DNA from: JAIOTH01 sp964486685 | GTDB lineage: Bacteria; Patescibacteriota; Patescibacteriia; UBA1558; S5-K13 | Assembly (NCBI GenBank): GCA_964486685.1 | Contig: CAZAOE010000001.1 | Span: forward strand, 42,597-106,596 | Reading direction: 5' to 3' | DNA: 64,000 nt | In this document: positions 50,745-59,493 of the stretch, piece after piece | Layout: every line of letters begins with the position of its first letter | Position numbering within the stretch: position 1 is the first letter of the stretch | The notes under the pieces: model-generated | What the model was told of the DNA's origin: nothing | Databases searched by the model: none | The model's input: only the letters and a program-made list of their open reading frames with translations | Made by a program: the position numbers and the translations under genes

Positions 50745-51512
50745 GTGGGCATAAATATTATTCCTAATTCAATTCTTGTTGATTTTGGTTTTGTAAAAAT
50801 ATATTGGTATGGTTTTATAATATCTTTAGGTATTTTGATTTCTTTATTTTTTGTTCATAAAGTAGCCAAACAAAAAAAATACAATTTAAAAAAATTAGAG
50901 GACTTATATTTTTATGTAATAGTTTTTGGTTTAATAGGAGCACGTTTATATGAAGTGTTCTTTTTTAATTGGTCTTATTATCAGCATAATCTAATTAATA
51001 TTTTTAAGGTTTGGGAAGGAGGTTTGGCAATTCAGGGTACAATACTATTTGGAATATTAACAGTTTATATTTTTTGTCGGAAGAATAATTTAAAATTTTT
51101 CCAATACACTGATTTATTGGTTTTGGGCTTAATTTTGGGCCAAGCCATAGGAAGGTGGGGTAATTTTTTTAATCAAGAACTTTATGGCCGAATTTCTAGT
51201 TTACCTTGGGCTATATATATAGAGAGGACAGGTTTATTTCATCAGCCGGTTTTTTTATATGAGTCAATATTAAATATAATCTTGTTTTTTATTTTATATC
51301 GGGTTTTTAAAAAACAGCAGAAATTTGGTTTGACCACCCTATTATATATAGGTGGCTATAGTTTAATCAGGTTTTTGATGGAATTTATTAGGATTGATCC
51401 TTGTCCAATAGTTTTGGGTATTAGATTACCACAATTAGTGAGTTTTGTTGTAATTATAGGGGTTGTTTTAATGTATAAATTTAGTCCATTTTTTAAGAAA
51501 AAATTAAATTGA
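50745..51512 (+). CDS. lgt: Prolipoprotein diacylglyceryl transferase Lgt
   Basis: Membrane enzyme that attaches diacylglycerol to the lipobox cysteine of lipoproteins. The signature 'GRWGNFFNQELYGR' (about 134-147) is intact, with seven membrane helices and the family-typical N-terminus 'VKIYWYGFIISLGIL'. I use the GTG at 50745, the only suitable start near the upstream stop. Confidence 0.93.
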   Translation: MGINIIPNSILVDFGFVKIYWYGFIISLGILISLFFVHKVAKQKKYNLKKLEDLYFYVIVFGLIGARLYEVFFFNWSYYQHNLINIFKVWEGGLAIQGTILFGILTVYIFCRKNNLKFFQYTDLLVLGLILGQAIGRWGNFFNQELYGRISSLPWAIYIERTGLFHQPVFLYESILNIILFFILYRVFKKQQKFGLTTLLYIGGYSLIRFLMEFIRIDPCPIVLGIRLPQLVSFVVIIGVVLMYKFSPFFKKKLN

Positions 51513-51530
51513 CAAAAAGTTTTTGTATTT

Positions 51531-51569
51531 AAAAAACCGCCAAGTTTGTATCAGCGGTTTTTGTTTTTT
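51531..51569 (+). terminator. Rho-independent terminator after lgt
   Basis: AAAAACCGC (51532-51540) pairs with GCGGTTTTT (51554-51562), followed by GTTTTTT. Confidence 0.8.
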
Positions 51570-51768
51570 AAAATTATTTTTTAAATTTAAACAATGTAAA
51601 TTAAAGCCGTCTATAGACAGCTAATTTTTTGTGGATAACTAACTTTACAATTTTAAGCAATGGTATTATATTAAAAGTGATGAAAAGCGTAATAAAAAAT
51701 TTAGGTTTTTATAGACAGCAAAATCATGTGAGTGGTTTTGTTTTAATTTAAAAAGTAATCTCAAAATT

Positions 51769-52305
51769 ATGAACAAAAAATTTACAGCATTAATCGTGGT
51801 CATTTTATTAGTAGTGGCAGTTTATTTAGTAGTTAGTGCTACCAATAATAAAGCCGAACCTAATTTAACAGAATTAGAAACAAAAAATAATCAATGTACT
51901 GGGTATATTGAGGGTTCTTTTTACGGCTGGAGTGAAGTTTTGCCAGAGGGTTTGCATGTTTGTGCTCAAGATATGAATACTCAATATTATTACTGTACAG
52001 ATAAAAGCATTATAGATGATGAAAGATTTAAGTTTGGCAAGGGCTATGAATTAGAGTTGCCAGAAGGTCTTTATCGAGTTGCTGGTTTACACCCTAGTGA
52101 ATTAATTAATCCAGAACAAGCTAAGGAATTTAAAAGTATTTCAGATGCTTGTAATGCTAATGATGAAAAATGTTTAATTAGTTTGCAGACAATCAAAGTT
52201 TCTTGTAATGAGGTCTCAGTGGCAGACCTAAATAGCCGAGGTGAATTGGATTTATTTGAAAGGTTTGATTTAAGACAGTATCCGAATTATTTAATAGCTA
52301 ATTAG
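51769..52305 (+). CDS. Small secreted or anchored protein of unknown function (178 aa)
   Basis: N-terminal hydrophobic anchor (about 7-24) without lipobox, then a soluble domain with six Cys ('NQCTGYIEGSFYGWSE', 'VCAQDMNTQYYYC', 'DACNANDEKC', 'VSCNE') that may form disulfides. No known family. The 256 bases upstream hold the lgt terminator, a CTATAGACAGC direct repeat (about 51611 and 51712) and a weak hairpin before the ATG. Confidence 0.6.
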   Translation: MNKKFTALIVVILLVVAVYLVVSATNNKAEPNLTELETKNNQCTGYIEGSFYGWSEVLPEGLHVCAQDMNTQYYYCTDKSIIDDERFKFGKGYELELPEGLYRVAGLHPSELINPEQAKEFKSISDACNANDEKCLISLQTIKVSCNEVSVADLNSRGELDLFERFDLRQYPNYLIAN

Positions 52306-52440
52306 CTTGTAGGTTGTAGGTGATTAGGATTACATTTTTCAATTTGAAATTTTTAGTTTTGCGTTTTGCTCGCCTTGGCGTAGCCTTTGGCGAAGCCAGA
52401 CGTTTTGCATTTTAACAATTTAAAATAAGAGGAAAAGCGA

Positions 52441-52548
52441 TTTACCCCCCTCACCTTTTCAAATTAAAAGGAATAGGATATTGTCACTTTTTAGAGGATT
52501 AAGATAGATTTATTTAAATTTATTTTGAACAAAAGGTGTAGGGGTTTA
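52441..52548. repeat. 108-bp palindromic element, TTTACCCC/CACC family
   Basis: TTTACCCCCCTCACCTTTT at the left and AAAAGGTGTAGGGGTTTA at the right, with an AT-rich core. Third long member of the family after 2142 and 30259. It is preceded by a GC-rich CTCGCC/GGCGAAGCC-type fragment at about 52368-52405. Confidence 0.7.
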
Positions 52549-52555
52549 TTCACCA

Positions 52556-52626
52556 GCCAAGGATTTTTTAGTCCTTTGGCATTGTTTAGCTAACTTTAGG
52601 GCCGTATTTTTACGGTCCTTTTTAAT
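52556..52626 (+). terminator. Tandem hairpins ending in a T-tailed terminator
   Basis: GCCAAGGA/TCCTTTGGC (52556-52580) and AGGGCCGTA/TACGGTCCT (about 52597-52616) followed by six T. The pair insulates the next gene or forms its leader. Confidence 0.65.
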
Positions 52627-52645
52627 TAAAATCAAAAAAACCAAT

Positions 52646-52650
52646 GGAGG
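52646..52650 (+). promoter_or_regulatory. Strong Shine-Dalgarno GGAGG
   Basis: GGAGG six bases before the ATG at 52657. Almost every other gene in the window lacks a recognisable ribosome site, so this one stands out and supports foreign origin of the gene. Confidence 0.7.
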
Positions 52651-52656
52651 TTTAAG

Positions 52657-55266
52657 ATGAAAAAGATAGTAAAATTAGTAGTTATTATAATGATAACTAT
52701 GTTCGTGAGCTTAGGGGCAGATGATCATTTTTTGACTCTGCCAGTAATTGGAAGTGATATTGAAGTTGAGCATGCCTGGTATTATCATCCTAATGTTGGT
52801 GGAGGGCTACATCAAGCCATTGATTATACGCGAGTAGTTCCAGGAGCTATTGCTGGTCAGAATATTTTAGCGGCTTACGGCGGCATAGTGGTACACGTTA
52901 CCAATGATGTTCCAGACAACACTAATCCACCGGGACAGAGTTATGGTAATTATCTTAAAATTGACCATCAAAATGGTTATGAAACTCTATATGCCCATTG
53001 TATGTATAGCAGTATTCCAGTTAATGTTGGTGATTATGTATTTCAAGGGCAAGTTATTGGTCAAGTAGGACTGACTGGGTCTACTAATGGATATCATTTA
53101 CATTTTGAATTAATGTATAATGAAGAAAAAATTGATCCTTATGGTTGGTATACTTATCCCAATACTCCCAATACCTACCCCAATTGTAACCCAGATGAGT
53201 ATTATTGGTTGCAAAATCCTCCAGCCGGACCACCCAATACGAACGCAGACAGAACATTACCAAATGATTTATTGGTTCATGTTTTAGGAACTCCAGATTA
53301 TTATTATTTAGAGAATGGTTTGATGTGTAAATTTCCTTGTGAATACCCCTTTTATACTTGGGGTTTTGATTGGGATGAAGCAGTTGATATCAGCCAAGAT
53401 GAATTTTCCGATTTCTTAATAGGTTCTGATGTTGAAGTAATGTCTGGAGCTGGTGTCTATGACCAAAATTATCAGCGTTGGGTTTTTGACTATAGTTCAG
53501 AAACTTCCCCAGTAATTGTGAAGAGAAAGGCCACTAATTGGTCACAACTAGGCTATGCAGTGGATATTTGGATTCCGGTTTCCAATGATTTTATGGCCCA
53601 ATTTAATCAGGGTTCAGAATTGTTAAGTGTTAGTGATTATCCTTATGGAGCAGTTTTGCAGAATCAAAGCAATCCAGCCCAAAGATATGTTTTGGTTCAG
53701 GGCAGTAATTATGGAATGCCTGGTCAGAAGATGAAAATCCCTTTGTTTTCCGATGACGCTTATTACATTAATTATTATCATCACAATTTCAATATTCCAG
53801 TATCTAATTCGGTGTTAGCCAGCTTCCCAACTGTTAATGGTATTTGTAGTGTAATTAGAGATGGTAAATTGATTAGTGGTTCAGGAGCAGAAATTTATTA
53901 TTTGGAAAATGGTCAGAAAAGAAAGATTGTGGATGCTAATTCTTTTATCTATTATGGTTTTGATTATGCCAATGTACATGAAGTTAGTGATGCTGATATT
54001 AATATTTTTCCAAATGGAACAGAAATTTTCTTTAGTCCGAGTGGTGGTTCGTCTTATGCTGGCGGAGAATTAGAAGATGGTGGATTTGATTCTGGACTAA
54101 CTGCTTATTGGAATTTTCACGATTGGTTAGAAGTGGCTGATTTTAATGTTAGTAGTGGCAACGCCATTAAGGGAAGTTTTAAGGCCGAAGCTAATGTTTC
54201 CATGGCAGTAAATTCCTATGATGTAGAAATTAAACAATTACTTGCTATTGAAAATCAAGAGTTATATCATCTTTCCTTTTGGCTTAAATCTGATAATGCT
54301 ATGCCTATTATTGTTGGTTTGCAAAATGATAATTCACCCTGGAATAATTATGGCTTGTGGCAGGAAATAAACACTAATAATGTTTGGCAGAAGTATCAGT
54401 ATATCTTCTCTGCTACGGCTAGCGATGATTTAGCTCGTTTGAGTTTTCAGATTGGTCAGTCAACTGGACATCTTTATCTAGATCAGGTTATTTTTGAAAA
54501 AATAGAAGAAACCTTGCCTCCGGCTGGAAACTTATTGGTTAATGGAGATTTTGAATTAGGTCATTATGCTCCATATCAAGTAGAGGACCATAATTTTACG
54601 GCCTCTTATTATACTGATGAGTTAGAGCCTTATCACGGCCAGTATTCTTTCTTTATTGATCCAAATCAGAATGGAGAATTCTATCAAGTGCAGTTAAAAC
54701 AAGTTGTAGGTGTTCAGGAAAATGAGGATTACCAGCTTTGTTTTTGGGCCAAAGCAGAAACCGAGAGAACGATTCTTTTAGAACTTGGTCAAAACATTTC
54801 TCCTTGGACTAATTATGGTTTATGGCAAGAAGTAGAGCTTAATTCAGAATGGACTGAATATCAAATACAGTTTACTGCTACGCAAACTGATTTAGCTCGC
54901 TTGTCATTTTATTTTGGAGACCAAGATATTGCAGTTTGGCTGGATGACATTTCTTTATTAGATTTTTTTTCTATTACTAATAATCAAATTGAAGCAGAGA
55001 GTATTTCTTTATGGCAAAATTATCCTAATCCATTTAAAATTGATACTTCTATTGCTTATTCTTTATCAGAGTCAAATTGTCATTTGTTGATTTATAATAT
55101 CAGAGGTCAAATTGTTCAGGATTTTATTTTAGATGCTGGTCAGAATAGTATTATTTGGTCGGGTCTAAATCAAGTTGGGAATTTAATTCCTAGTGGAACC
55201 TATTTCTATCAAATTAAAGGTTCTACTATACAAAGTTCGGTGAAAAAAATGCTTTTCCTTAAATAA
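52657..55266 (+). CDS. M23 metallopeptidase with carbohydrate-binding-like and T9SS-type C-terminal domains (869 aa)
   Basis: A signal peptide (about 1-21) is followed by an M23/LytM endopeptidase domain with zinc ligands in 'HQAIDY' (about 53) and 'HLHFE' (about 148), predicted to cut peptidoglycan cross-bridges or other glycine-rich peptides. The middle holds repeats rich in Tyr and Trp, then two related CBM4/9-like jelly-roll domains (about 470-612 and 625-772, both with 'NYGLWQE'). The C-terminus (about 785-869) reads 'WQNYPNPFKIDTSIAYSL', 'LIYNIRGQIV', 'PSGTYFYQIKG' and 'KKMLFLK', the por-secretion/FlgD-like sorting domain of Bacteroidetes and related phyla. No T9SS gene is present here. 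Lateral transfer is inferred. Confidence 0.85.
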   Translation: MKKIVKLVVIIMITMFVSLGADDHFLTLPVIGSDIEVEHAWYYHPNVGGGLHQAIDYTRVVPGAIAGQNILAAYGGIVVHVTNDVPDNTNPPGQSYGNYLKIDHQNGYETLYAHCMYSSIPVNVGDYVFQGQVIGQVGLTGSTNGYHLHFELMYNEEKIDPYGWYTYPNTPNTYPNCNPDEYYWLQNPPAGPPNTNADRTLPNDLLVHVLGTPDYYYLENGLMCKFPCEYPFYTWGFDWDEAVDISQDEFSDFLIGSDVEVMSGAGVYDQNYQRWVFDYSSETSPVIVKRKATNWSQLGYAVDIWIPVSNDFMAQFNQGSELLSVSDYPYGAVLQNQSNPAQRYVLVQGSNYGMPGQKMKIPLFSDDAYYINYYHHNFNIPVSNSVLASFPTVNGICSVIRDGKLISGSGAEIYYLENGQKRKIVDANSFIYYGFDYANVHEVSDADINIFPNGTEIFFSPSGGSSYAGGELEDGGFDSGLTAYWNFHDWLEVADFNVSSGNAIKGSFKAEANVSMAVNSYDVEIKQLLAIENQELYHLSFWLKSDNAMPIIVGLQNDNSPWNNYGLWQEINTNNVWQKYQYIFSATASDDLARLSFQIGQSTGHLYLDQVIFEKIEETLPPAGNLLVNGDFELGHYAPYQVEDHNFTASYYTDELEPYHGQYSFFIDPNQNGEFYQVQLKQVVGVQENEDYQLCFWAKAETERTILLELGQNISPWTNYGLWQEVELNSEWTEYQIQFTATQTDLARLSFYFGDQDIAVWLDDISLLDFFSITNNQIEAESISLWQNYPNPFKIDTSIAYSLSESNCHLLIYNIRGQIVQDFILDAGQNSIIWSGLNQVGNLIPSGTYFYQIKGSTIQSSVKKMLFLK

Positions 55267-55287
55267 AAAATCACCTGAAAGGTGATC

Positions 55288-55320
55288 AATCCCTGTCTTT
55301 TAATTGACGGGGATTTTTTT
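55288..55320 (+). terminator. Rho-independent terminator
   Basis: AATCCCTGTC pairs with GACGGGGATT (one G-T pair) followed by seven T. A small ATCACCT/AGGTGAT hairpin at 55270-55286 precedes it. It ends the M23 gene. Confidence 0.85.
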
Positions 55321-55345
55321 ATTGTTTTAACGACCCTGGGGGTGC

Positions 55346-55770
55346 CCGACCCCGGGGGTCGGTATAAACCCAATGTAAATCAATTTAAAGGTTCAGCTGT
55401 ATCCAAATTTATGGGACTTCTAGCAAATTCATATACAAAATATTTTAATTGTAAATATGGTCATTCCGGGCGTATTTTTCAGGGTCCATTTCAATTTAAA
55501 TTAGTTGATAATGATGCTTACCTTAAAAAATTGATTCCATATATTAATTTAAATCCTTTAAAGCATAACATAGTAAAAAATATTAATAATTGGCCATATA
55601 CTTCGCATCATGAATATGTAGATAAAGCAAAACTTACCCCTCACCTTTTCCCAAAAAAATGTGTGGGGTTTAAATTAGTTGATGAGGACTATTTAATAGA
55701 TTTTGGCGAATACAATGAAGATGTTGGATTTTATATTAAGGAATTAGAAGATATGGAATGTGAATTTTAA
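55346..55770 (+). pseudogene. Truncated REP-associated tyrosine transposase (C-terminal half)
   Basis: From the palindrome CCGACCCCGGGGGTCGG (55346-55362) onward the frame matches the complete copy at 61502: 'GRYKPNVNQFKGSAVSKFMG', the catalytic-Tyr segment 'NSYTKYFNCKY', 'SGRIFQGPFQ' and 'YINLNPLKHNIVKN'. The N-terminal HUH half is missing; upstream is only the M23 terminator. A 36-base in-frame palindrome insertion (55636-55671) adds 12 residues near the C-terminus. It cannot be active alone. Confidence 0.85.
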
Positions 55771-55800
55771 CACCCCGGGGGTGGTCGACCCCGGGGGTTG
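55771..55800. repeat. Palindrome pair CACCCCGGGGGTG / CGACCCCGGGGGTTG
   Basis: Two GC-rich palindromes directly behind the truncated transposase. They correspond to the one inside its 5' boundary (55346-55362) and to CGACCCTCAGGGTCG at the end of the complete copy. REP-like units bracket the gene, as in RAYT systems. Confidence 0.7.
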
Positions 55801-55803
55801 ATT

Positions 55804-57078
55804 TTATATATCTTTTCTTAAAGCTATAATTGGGTCCATTTGAGCGGCTTTGCGGGCCGGAAAAACTCCAAAAACCAATCCACATAAAATAGAAAAACTA
55901 AAAGCGACTATTAAACCAATAGGAGGTATGCTAAGTCGCCAATCCATACCATAATAATTTGCCACTATAGATATTAAAAAAGAAATTAAAATTCCTAAAA
56001 GCATTCCTATTATTGCTCCGATTAAAGCTATGATTATGGACTCTATTAAAAATTGCCACAAAATGTCTTTTTGTTTGGCACCAACAGATTTACGTAGACC
56101 AATTTCAAAGGTTCTTTCAGTAACAATAACATACATAATATTCATAATTCCTACCCCACCGACTATTAAAGATACAATTACTATTGCTAAAAGCAACAGA
56201 GTAATATAATTAGTGATTTCATCAACCATAGACATCATTTCTTCCATAGTATAAACAGCAAAGTCGTCTTTAGAAACATCGGCCTCAGGATTATTAATAT
56301 CATGATTTTCTCTTAATAAAATTCTAATATCTTCAGCTGTTTGGTCGGCCATAGAAAGGTCTTCTATTTGATGGACTATATACATTAAATAATCAATCCC
56401 CATGATTCTTTTTTGTAAAGTACGAACTGGAATATAAATATATTCATCAAAATCAACGGTCATGACTGCACCCCTTTCTTCTATAATACCGATGACCTTA
56501 TATTTTGATTTTCCGAGCTTAATAAATTTTCCTAAAGCATCAGAATCAGCAAAGAGTTTTTCTTTAACCTTAGAGCCCAATACTACCACGCGGGCTAAAG
56601 ATTTGTCTTCGGCTGCAGTAAAAAATCTTCCTTGAGCAACTTTACTTTTATCTATATTTATATAAGAAGCACTAACTCCTAATAAAAAAACTTTTTTTCT
56701 TTTATTTTGATAAGTGGCTAATTCTTGGCCCATTATTCCTCCATAACCATTAGTAACATTGGGTAGTTTTATAATATCTTCTACATCATCTAAGGTCATG
56801 GTAGTTATTTGTACTCCCTGAGCCATGGCTACGGCGCTTTCCATGTCACTAGTTTCTCCTTTTTTGCCTTTTTGTGGTACACGCACTTCGCTTTCTATAA
56901 TATCTGTTCCAAAGGATTCTACTTGCTGAACAATTAAACCCTTAAAACCTTCACCAGCAGAAAAGACAATTATAATACTGGTGACACCAATTAACATACC
57001 TAAAATAGTCAAAAAAGTTCTGGTTTTATTGTTTTTTATGGACTGCCAAACTATTTTTAAAGGAGTAGTCAGATTCAT
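55804..57078 (-). CDS. MacB-like ABC transporter permease (424 aa)
   Basis: MacB_PCD periplasmic domain (about 50-260) after one N-terminal helix ('ILGMLIGVTSIIIVFSAGEG'), then the FtsX core with three helices and the hallmark 'VTERTFEIGLRKSVGAKQKDI' and 'FGVFPARKAAQMDPIIALR'. It lacks a fused ATPase domain; the ATPase is separate at 58611. Last gene of a four-gene minus-strand unit with MacA-like, ATPase and a second permease. The substrate may be a peptide or lipid-linked molecule. Confidence 0.88.
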   Translation of the reverse strand: MNLTTPLKIVWQSIKNNKTRTFLTILGMLIGVTSIIIVFSAGEGFKGLIVQQVESFGTDIIESEVRVPQKGKKGETSDMESAVAMAQGVQITTMTLDDVEDIIKLPNVTNGYGGIMGQELATYQNKRKKVFLLGVSASYINIDKSKVAQGRFFTAAEDKSLARVVVLGSKVKEKLFADSDALGKFIKLGKSKYKVIGIIEERGAVMTVDFDEYIYIPVRTLQKRIMGIDYLMYIVHQIEDLSMADQTAEDIRILLRENHDINNPEADVSKDDFAVYTMEEMMSMVDEITNYITLLLLAIVIVSLIVGGVGIMNIMYVIVTERTFEIGLRKSVGAKQKDILWQFLIESIIIALIGAIIGMLLGILISFLISIVANYYGMDWRLSIPPIGLIVAFSFSILCGLVFGVFPARKAAQMDPIIALRKDI

Positions 57079-57120
57079 TTTTATATTATTTAGTATGTAT
57101 TTTTTGGATTAATAAGATAT

Positions 57121-57349
57121 ATATTCAATTACCAATTACCAATAACCAATTTACATTTAATAACCAATATATCAATTTGAAAGTTGTTAAGTCGAAATTG
57201 GAAAATAAAGGTTAGAAATTTAATATTGCTGTTTTTGATCTTTGAACTTTTATTACAAATTTTTAGTATCTAATAATTAATTTTCAATTAGTTATTGTAA
57301 ATTGAATAATTGAAAATTAAATGAAAATTTTAAATTGGTGATTGTAAAT
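57121..57349. repeat. AT-rich inverted repeats (AATTACCAATTACCAAT family)
   Basis: Fills the gap between the two permease genes. The left part (about 57121-57180) of AATTACCAATTACCAATAAC words is answered by a right part (about 57265-57345) of AGTTATTGTAAATTGAAT and GAAAATTAAATGAAAATT. It resembles 24025-24174. Confidence 0.5.
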
Positions 57350-58606
57350 TTATTCATAACGGAGGGCTTCAATTGGGTTTAATTTGCTGGCTTTTTTAGC
57401 TGGATAAATTCCAAATCCAATTCCCACTAAAGTAGAAACGCTTAAGCCCAAAAAAATGGAAGGAATTGATATAATAAAAGGCCAAGCATAACCGAATAAA
57501 TGAGTAATAACAAAACTAATTAAAAAAGAAACTGAAAATCCCAATATTATTCCTAAAATTCCTCCGATAATAGTCATAGTTATGGTTTCTATTAAAAATT
57601 GAGTTAAAATATTATTATTTTTAGCTCCAAGGGCCTTTCTTAAACCAATTTCATTGGTTCTTTCGGTTACATTAACTAACATAATATTCATAATTCCAAT
57701 TCCGCCTACTATTAAAGATATTCCGGCCATGGCAGCTAAAAATAATTTTAGAGAATCAGTAATGGTTTTAATCATCTCCATGGCTTGGGCGGCACTACGA
57801 ATAGTAAAATCATCACTAGCTCCTGTTTGATCTTTAATGTCATGTCTTTCTCTGAGGGTCATCTCAGCATCTTTAATACTTGTATTAATATTATATTCAG
57901 TATCAATTTTAGCTCTAATAACATTAACATAATTAACTCCGGAAATTAATTTTTGCATGCTTTTAATTGGTAACAAAACAGTTTTATCAAAATTTTGAAA
58001 ACCAACCTGACCCTTTTCTTTCATAATACCAATTATTTCAAAGATTTGTTTCTTAATTTTAATTCTTTGTCCTAAGGCCTCAGAGTCACCAAAAAGCTCT
58101 TCTTTGGCATTACTACCCAAGACAGCTATTTTGGCTAAATTTGTTTCTTCATCTTCAGTAAAAAATCTTCCGGTTTCTATTTCGGCCTTAGTTATTGTTA
58201 AATGCCCGATATTTGTTCCACTAATATCGGTATTATAATTATTTGATTTCCAACTAATATTTTCTACACCATTAATATAAGCAGCCACAGCGGTAATATG
58301 GGGAGCATTTTTATTTTTTAATAAGGCCTGAGCATCTTCATAAGTCAAAGAAGTAATAGCTATACCCATAGCAGAGGCTGGGGGCTCATTTTCTTCAGAT
58401 TTTCCAGGCATAATACCGATAGTATTTGAACCCAAACTTTCTACTTGAGATAAAATTAATTTTTGGGCTCCAGCCCCAACAGCCATAATAATAATTACAG
58501 CGGCTACGCCAATAATAATTCCGAGCATAGTTAAGAAACTCCTAGCTTTATTGGCTAGAAGAGCAGTGGTAGCGATTTTAATACATTGTTTGTAGAGCTC
58601 AAACAT
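57350..58606 (-). CDS. MacB-like ABC transporter permease (418 aa)
   Basis: Same architecture as its neighbour: N-terminal helix ('FLTMLGIIIGVAAVIIIMAVG'; two segments), MacB_PCD domain, FtsX helices and 'VTERTNEIGLRKALGAKNNNI', 'GIYPAKKASKLNPIEALRYE'. It starts 4 bases after the ATPase gene. Two different permeases with one ATPase suggest a heterodimeric exporter or two alternative ones. Confidence 0.9.
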   Translation of the reverse strand: MFELYKQCIKIATTALLANKARSFLTMLGIIIGVAAVIIIMAVGAGAQKLILSQVESLGSNTIGIMPGKSEENEPPASAMGIAITSLTYEDAQALLKNKNAPHITAVAAYINGVENISWKSNNYNTDISGTNIGHLTITKAEIETGRFFTEDEETNLAKIAVLGSNAKEELFGDSEALGQRIKIKKQIFEIIGIMKEKGQVGFQNFDKTVLLPIKSMQKLISGVNYVNVIRAKIDTEYNINTSIKDAEMTLRERHDIKDQTGASDDFTIRSAAQAMEMIKTITDSLKLFLAAMAGISLIVGGIGIMNIMLVNVTERTNEIGLRKALGAKNNNILTQFLIETITMTIIGGILGIILGFSVSFLISFVITHLFGYAWPFIISIPSIFLGLSVSTLVGIGFGIYPAKKASKLNPIEALRYE

Positions 58607-58610
58607 AAAA

Positions 58611-59324
58611 TTATTTTATACCCTCTTCTTGGACGGCTAATCTTCTTTTATTAACCAAAATATCACTAACTATTAAGCCGTCTTTAATACTAATAATTCT
58701 ATCAGCATGTTCGGCTGTATATGTTTCGTGGGTTACTAAAATTACTGTTTTTCCTTGATTATTTAAGCCCTGAAGAATTTCCATAACTTGCTTACCAGAT
58801 TTAGAATCCAAATTTCCAGTTGGTTCATCGGCAAAAACTACATCTGGATTATTAACTAAGGCGCGAGCAATAGCCACTCTTTGTTTTTCGCCTCCAGATA
58901 TTTGATTAGAATGATAATACAAGCGGTGTTTCAAACCCACGCTTTCTAAAACTTTTTGGGCTTGTTCTTTGTGATTTTTTTTATTTTGAGAATAGGTTAG
59001 GGGCAGAATGACATTTTCTAAAACAGTGGTCTTAGGTAATAAATGAAAGGCCTGAAAGACAAAGCCAATTTTTTGATTTCTCAATTGAGCTAATTCATCA
59101 TCATTTAATTCAGAAACATTTTTATCTTCAAAATGATAGGCACCACTAGATGGCCGGTCTAAAAGTCCTAAAATATGCATTAAGGTTGATTTACCTGAAC
59201 CAGAGGGTCCCATAATAGAAACAAATTCACCGGTCTTTATTTCAAAAGACAAGCCATGCAGTATTTTGGTAACAACTTCGCCAGTTTCATATTGTTTTTT
59301 TAAATTTTCTACTTTAATTAACAT
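58611..59324 (-). CDS. ABC transporter ATP-binding protein, MacB/LolD type
   Basis: All motifs are present: Walker A 'GPSGSGKSTLMHILGLLDRP', Q-loop 'FQAFHLLP', signature 'ISGGEKQRVAIARAL', Walker B 'DVVFADEPTGNLDS' and H-loop 'ILVTHE'. 237 residues. It energises the two MacB-like permeases encoded next to it. Confidence 0.94.
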   Translation of the reverse strand: MLIKVENLKKQYETGEVVTKILHGLSFEIKTGEFVSIMGPSGSGKSTLMHILGLLDRPSSGAYHFEDKNVSELNDDELAQLRNQKIGFVFQAFHLLPKTTVLENVILPLTYSQNKKNHKEQAQKVLESVGLKHRLYYHSNQISGGEKQRVAIARALVNNPDVVFADEPTGNLDSKSGKQVMEILQGLNNQGKTVILVTHETYTAEHADRIISIKDGLIVSDILVNKRRLAVQEEGIK

Positions 59325-59493
59325 AAGCTTAGTTAAAAATTAAAAATGAAAAGCTAAAAGCTTATTAGTTAAATTGCTAAATTGTTAGAATTATAAAATA
59401 AAACCATTTAGCCATTTAACAATTTTCATCCAAAGGGTGATCGGCCTTCTCCGCAGAGCAGGGCAAGTTGGCCGAAACAGTTCAGTAATTTAC

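Noticed and set aside
51630..51638. TGTGGATAA, a perfect DnaA box, and a near-match TTATCCACC at about 37908
   Set aside because: Single isolated boxes; no cluster, no dnaA/dnaN neighbours and no AT-rich unwinding module, so no replication origin is called.
55282..55345. Upstream extension of the truncated transposase frame
   Set aside because: It runs through the terminator of the M23 gene; similarity to the complete copy begins only at the palindrome at 55346.
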